From Astropecten irregularis (Eukaryota > Echinodermata > Asteroidea > Paxillosida > Astropectinidae), in assembly GCA_963971285.1 (NCBI GenBank), contig OZ020248.1, positions 7,564,001-7,628,000 of the forward strand: a stretch of DNA of 64,000 nucleotides, in the 5' to 3' direction. A program made the position numbers and the translations under genes. Below the pieces are notes generated by a model. It had not been told where the DNA came from. It did no database searches and saw nothing but the letters and a program-made list of their open reading frames with translations. Within the stretch, counting starts at the first letter, position 1. Each line of letters starts with the position of its first letter. Positions 60,381 through 64,000 of the stretch are shown here, piece after piece.

Positions 60381-61389
60381 TCAAAAAGTTTCTCATAGTC
60401 TAAGTGCAGTTTCAATGCGGCCTGCTCGGAGGCCTTCACGCATAGCGTGTGGTGCTATACTTGGATTTTCGGCCATGAACATGACTTTGGAATTTGGCAC
60501 AGCCCATATTTCCCTGTACAGTTCATCTGGGGCTACATGTCGTGCAGGTTTCAAGTCGATTGCCTCAGTATTCAGGGAGAAATTTCCATCTCTAGTGTCA
60601 AAAATTGTCTCATAGTCTAAGTACAGTTTTAATGCGGCCTGCTCGGAGGCCTTCACGCATAGCGTGTGGTGCTATACTTGGATTTTAGGCCATGAACATG
60701 ACTTTGGAATTTGGCACAGCCCATATTTCCCTCTAGAGTACATCTGGGGCTACATGTCGTGCAATTTTCAAGTCGATTACCTCAGTATTCAGGGAAAAAT
60801 TTTCAACTCGAGCGTCAAAAAGTCACTCATAGTCTAAGTGCAGTTTTAATGCGGCCTGCCCGGAGGCCTTCACGCATAGCGTGTGGTGCTATACTTGGAT
60901 TTTCGGCCAAGAACATGACTTTGGAATTTGGCACAGCCCATATTTCCCTGTAGAGTTCATCTGGGGCTAAATATCGTGGAAGTTTCAAGTCGATTGCATC
61001 AGTATTCAGGGAAAAATTTCCAACTCTAGCGTCAAAAAGTGTCGCATAGTCTAAGTGCAGTTTTAATGCGGCCTGCTCGGAGGCCTTCACGCATAGCGTG
61101 TGGTGCTATACTTGGATTTTCGGCCATGAACATGACTTTGGAATTTGGCACAGCCCATATTTCCCTGTAGAGTTCATCTGGGGCTACATGTCGTGCAAGT
61201 TTCAAGTCGGTTTCCTCAGTATTCAGGGAGAAATTTCCAACTCTAGCGTCAAAAAGTTTCTCATAGTCTAAGTGCAGTTTCAATGCGGCCTGCTCGGAGG
61301 CCTTCACGCATAGCGTGTGGTGCTATACTTGGATTTTCGGCCATGAACATGACTTTGGAATTTGGCACAGCCCATATTTCCCTGTAGAG

Positions 61390-63990
61390 TTCATCTGGGG
61401 CTACATGTCGTGCAGGTTTCAAGTCGATTGCCTCAGTATTCAGGGAGAAATTTCCATCTCTAGTGTCAAAAATTGTCTCATAGTCTAAGTACAGTTTTAA
61501 TGCGGCCTGCTCGGAGGCCTTCACGCATAGCGTGTGGTGCTATACTTGGATTTTAGGCCATGAACATGACTTTGGAATTTGGCACAGCCCACATTTCCCT
61601 CTAGAGTACATCTGGGGCTACATGTCGTGCAAGTTTCAAGTCGATTTCCTCAGGATTCAGGGAAAAATTTCCAACTCGAGCGTCAAAAAGTGTCTCATAG
61701 TCAAAGTGCAGTTTTAATGCGGCCTGCTCGGAGGCCTTCACGCATAGCGTGTGGTGCTATACTTGGATTTTCGGCCAAGAACATGACTTTGGAATTTGGC
61801 ACAGCCCATATTTCCCTGTAGAGTTAATCTGGGGCTAAATATCGTGGAAGTTTCAAGTCGATTGCATCAGTATTCAGGGAAAAATTTCCAACTCTAGCGT
61901 CAAAAAGTGTCTCATAGTCCAAGTGCAGTTTTAATGCGGCCTGCTCGGAGGCCTTAACGCATAGCTTGTGGTGCTATACTTGGATTTTCGGCCATGAACA
62001 TGACTTTGGAATTTGGCACAGCCCATATTTCCCTGTAGAGTTCATCTGGGGCTACATGTCGTGCAGGTTTCAAGTCGATTGCCTCAGTATTCAGGGAGAA
62101 ATTTCCATCTCTAGTGTCAAAAATTGTCTCATAGTCTAGGTACAGTTTTAATGCGGCCTGCTCGGAGGCCTTCACGCATAGCGTGTGGTGCTATACTTGG
62201 ATTTTAGGCCATGAACATGACTTTGGAATTTGGCACAGCCCATATTTCCCTGTAGAGTTCATCTGGGGATACATGTCGTGCAAGTTTCAAGTCGATTGCC
62301 TCAGTATTCAGGGAGAAATTTCCAACTCTAGCGTCAAAAAGTCACTCATAGTCTAAGTGCAGTTTTAATGCGGCCTGCTCGGCGGCCTTCTCTCATAGCG
62401 TGTTGTGCTATACTTGGATTTTCGGCCATAAACATGTCTTTGGAATTTGGCACAGCCCATATTTCCCTCTAGAGTACATCTGGGGCTACATGTCGTGCAG
62501 GTTTCAAGTCGATTGCCTCAGTATTCAGGGAGAAATTTCCATCTCTAGTGTCAAAAATTGTCTCATAGTCTAAGTACAGTTTTAATGCGGCCTGCTCGGA
62601 GGCCTTCACGCATAGCGTGTGGTGCTATACTTGGATTTTAGGCCATGAACATGACTTTGGAATTTGGCACAGCCCATATTTCCCTCTAGAGTTCATCTGG
62701 GGCTACATGTCGTGCAGGTTTCAAGTCGATTGCCTCAGTATTCAGGGAGAAATTTCCATCTCTAGTGTCAAAAATTGTCTCATAGTCTAAGTACAGTTTT
62801 AATGCGGCCTGCTCGGAGGCCTTCACGCATAGCGTGTGGTGCTATACTTGGATTTTAGGCCATGAACATGACTTTGGAATTTGGCACAGCCCACATTTCC
62901 CTCTAGAGTACATCTGGGGCTACATGTCGTGCAAGTTTCAAGTCGATTTCCTCAGGATTCAGGGAAAAATTTCCAACTCGAGCGTCAAAAAGTGTCTCAT
63001 AGTCAAAGTGCAGTTTTAATGCGGCCTGCTCGGAGGCCTTCACGCATAGCGTGTGGTGCTATACTTGGATTTTCGGCCAAGAACATGACTTTGGAATTTG
63101 GCACAGCCCATATTTCCCTGTAGAGTTAATCTGGGGCTAAATATCGTGGAAGTTTCAAGTCGATTGCATCAGTATTCAGGGAAAAATTTCCAACTCTAGC
63201 GTCAAAAAGTGTCTCATAGTCCAAGTGCAGTTTTAATGCGGCCTGCTCGGAGGCCTTAACGCATAGCTTGTGGTGCTATACTTGGATTTTCGGCCATGAA
63301 CATGACTTTGGAATTTGGCACAGCCCATATTTCCCTGTAGAGTTCATCTGGGGCTACATGTCGTGCAGGTTTCAAGTCGATTGCCTCAGTATTCAGGGAG
63401 AAATTTCCATCTCTAGTGTCAAAAATTGTCTCATAGTCTAGGTACAGTTTTAATGCGGCCTGCTCGGAGGCCTTCACGCATAGCGTGTGGTGCTATACTT
63501 GGATTTTAGGCCATGAACATGACTTTGGAATTTGGCACAGCCCATATTTCCCTGTAGAGTTCATCTGGGGATACATGTCGTGCAAGTTTCAAGTCGATTG
63601 CCTCAGTATTCAGGGAGAAATTTCCAACTCTAGCGTCAAAAAGTCACTCATAGTCTAAGTGCAGTTTTAATGCGGCCTGCTCGGCGGCCTTCTCTCATAG
63701 CGTGTTGTGCTATACTTGGATTTTCGGCCATAAACATGTCTTTGGAATTTGGCACAGCCCATATTTCCCTCTAGAGTACATCTGGGGCTACATGTCGTGC
63801 AGGTTTCAAGTCGATTGCCTCAGTATTCAGGGAGAAATTTCCATCTCTAGTGTCAAAAATTGTCTCATAGTCTAAGTACAGTTTTAATGCGGCCTGCTCG
63901 GAGGCCTTCACGCATAGCGTGTGGTGCTATACTTGGATTTTAGGCCATGAACATGACTTTGGAATTTGGCACAGCCCATATTTCCCTCTA
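61390..63990. repeat. Six-monomer HOR, 1,302 bp, last two near-identical copies
   Basis: The segment 61.39-62.69 kb is followed directly by 62.69-63.99 kb. Every diagnostic site I checked recurs exactly 1,302 bp later: TTTTAGGCC, CCCACATTTCCC, CTCGAG, GAGTTAATCTGG, GCTAAATATCG, TAACGCATAGCTTG, GTCTAGGTAC, GGGGATACATG and GCGTGTTGTGC. The junction monomer differs by one base (CTGTAGAG versus CTCTAGAG). The unit ends at the window edge and may continue beyond it. Confidence 0.85.
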
Positions 63991-64000
63991 GAGTACATCT

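Larger units (their letters stand above)
1..64000. repeat. Satellite DNA array, 217-218 bp monomer, ~294 head-to-tail copies
   Basis: The same roughly 217 bp sentence recurs from the first to the last base. The phrase GTAGAG opens monomers at 1, 219, 436, 871, 1088, 1306 and 1524 (with GTAGAT at 653), and so on at 217-218 bp steps to the end. All copies read in the same direction; I saw no inverted copy and no foreign insertion. The 217/218 difference comes mainly from two one-base-longer variants: a T7 tract replacing TTCAAG, and CGAAAAAGAG replacing CAAAAAGTG. One monomer in the right part, counted by hand, has 98 G or C in 217 bases (45%). Long tandem arrays of this unit size are typical of eukaryotic centromeric or heterochromatic satellites. 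I do not recognise the family, so species and chromosomal position remain open. Confidence 0.98.
54350..64000. repeat. Zone 7: right-hand subfamily, strict 217-bp monomers
   Basis: No gene is present. From about 54.35 kb the T-tract, TTTAAA, CGAAAAAGAG and CCTAAACATG variants all disappear. New markers take over: TTTTAGGCCATG, CCCTCTAGAGTACATC, CAACTCGAGCG, GCAGGTTTCAAG with CCATCTCTAGTG and CAAAAATTG, and CCAAGAACATGACTTT with GCTAAATATCGTGGAAG. Spacings between equivalent monomers are exact multiples of 217 (434, 651, 1085, 1302, 1519, 2604 and 5425), so there is essentially no indel over nearly 10 kb. Confidence 0.85.

Noticed and set aside
1-64000. CRISPR array
   Set aside because: There are no short repeats separated by unique spacers; the whole unit repeats, and unit length is far too long.

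Overview
The whole 64 kb window is one uninterrupted satellite DNA array. It holds about 294 head-to-tail copies of a 217-218 bp monomer, all in the same orientation. I found no credible protein-coding gene, tRNA, rRNA, CRISPR array, transposable-element insertion or inverted segment. The many short open reading frames on both strands are the same few phrases repeated once per monomer. Because 217 and 218 are not multiples of three, each reading frame breaks at or soon after the next monomer.

This points to eukaryotic heterochromatin (centromeric, pericentromeric or subtelomeric), probably inside a larger array, because both window edges lie within repeat. I do not recognise the satellite family and cannot name the species or kingdom. 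A monomer counted base by base in the right part is about 45% GC. CpG is only mildly reduced: 6 to 9 per monomer in two monomers counted, against about 11 expected.

Monomer landmarks, numbered from the GTAGAG after the CCT: a GTTTCAAGTCG element at 33-43, replaced in one variant by a run of 7-9 T; a CAAAAAG block near 84-90; TTTT at 112-115, changed to TTTAAA in one variant; a GC-rich dyad at about 119-136; and TTCGGCC near 170-176.

Layout by variant composition. Zone 1 (1-12.7 kb) has GTATATG-type and TAGTAAAATCCC-type monomers and a recurring five-monomer module of about 1,088 bp. Zone 2 (12.7-18.6 kb) is mixed and carries 14-bp-deleted short monomers and the first TTTAAA monomers. Zone 3 (18.6-40.5 kb) is the most homogenised, with 5-mer (1,088 bp) and 7-mer (1,525 bp) higher-order repeats and a 7.4 kb segmental duplication. 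Zone 4 (40.5-44.5 kb) has an 855 bp tandem unit built on short monomers. Zone 5 (44.5-50.4 kb) has a 13-monomer-spaced duplication. Zone 6 (50.4-54.35 kb) is a mosaic with the most aberrant monomers. Zone 7 (54.35-64 kb) is a distinct 217-bp-only subfamily with private CTCTAGAG and CTCGAG palindromes and a 1,302 bp six-monomer unit whose last two near-identical copies run to the right edge.

No genes work together here. The biology to read is array evolution: unequal exchange or segmental amplification, local homogenisation, and a possible role in centromere or heterochromatin structure.
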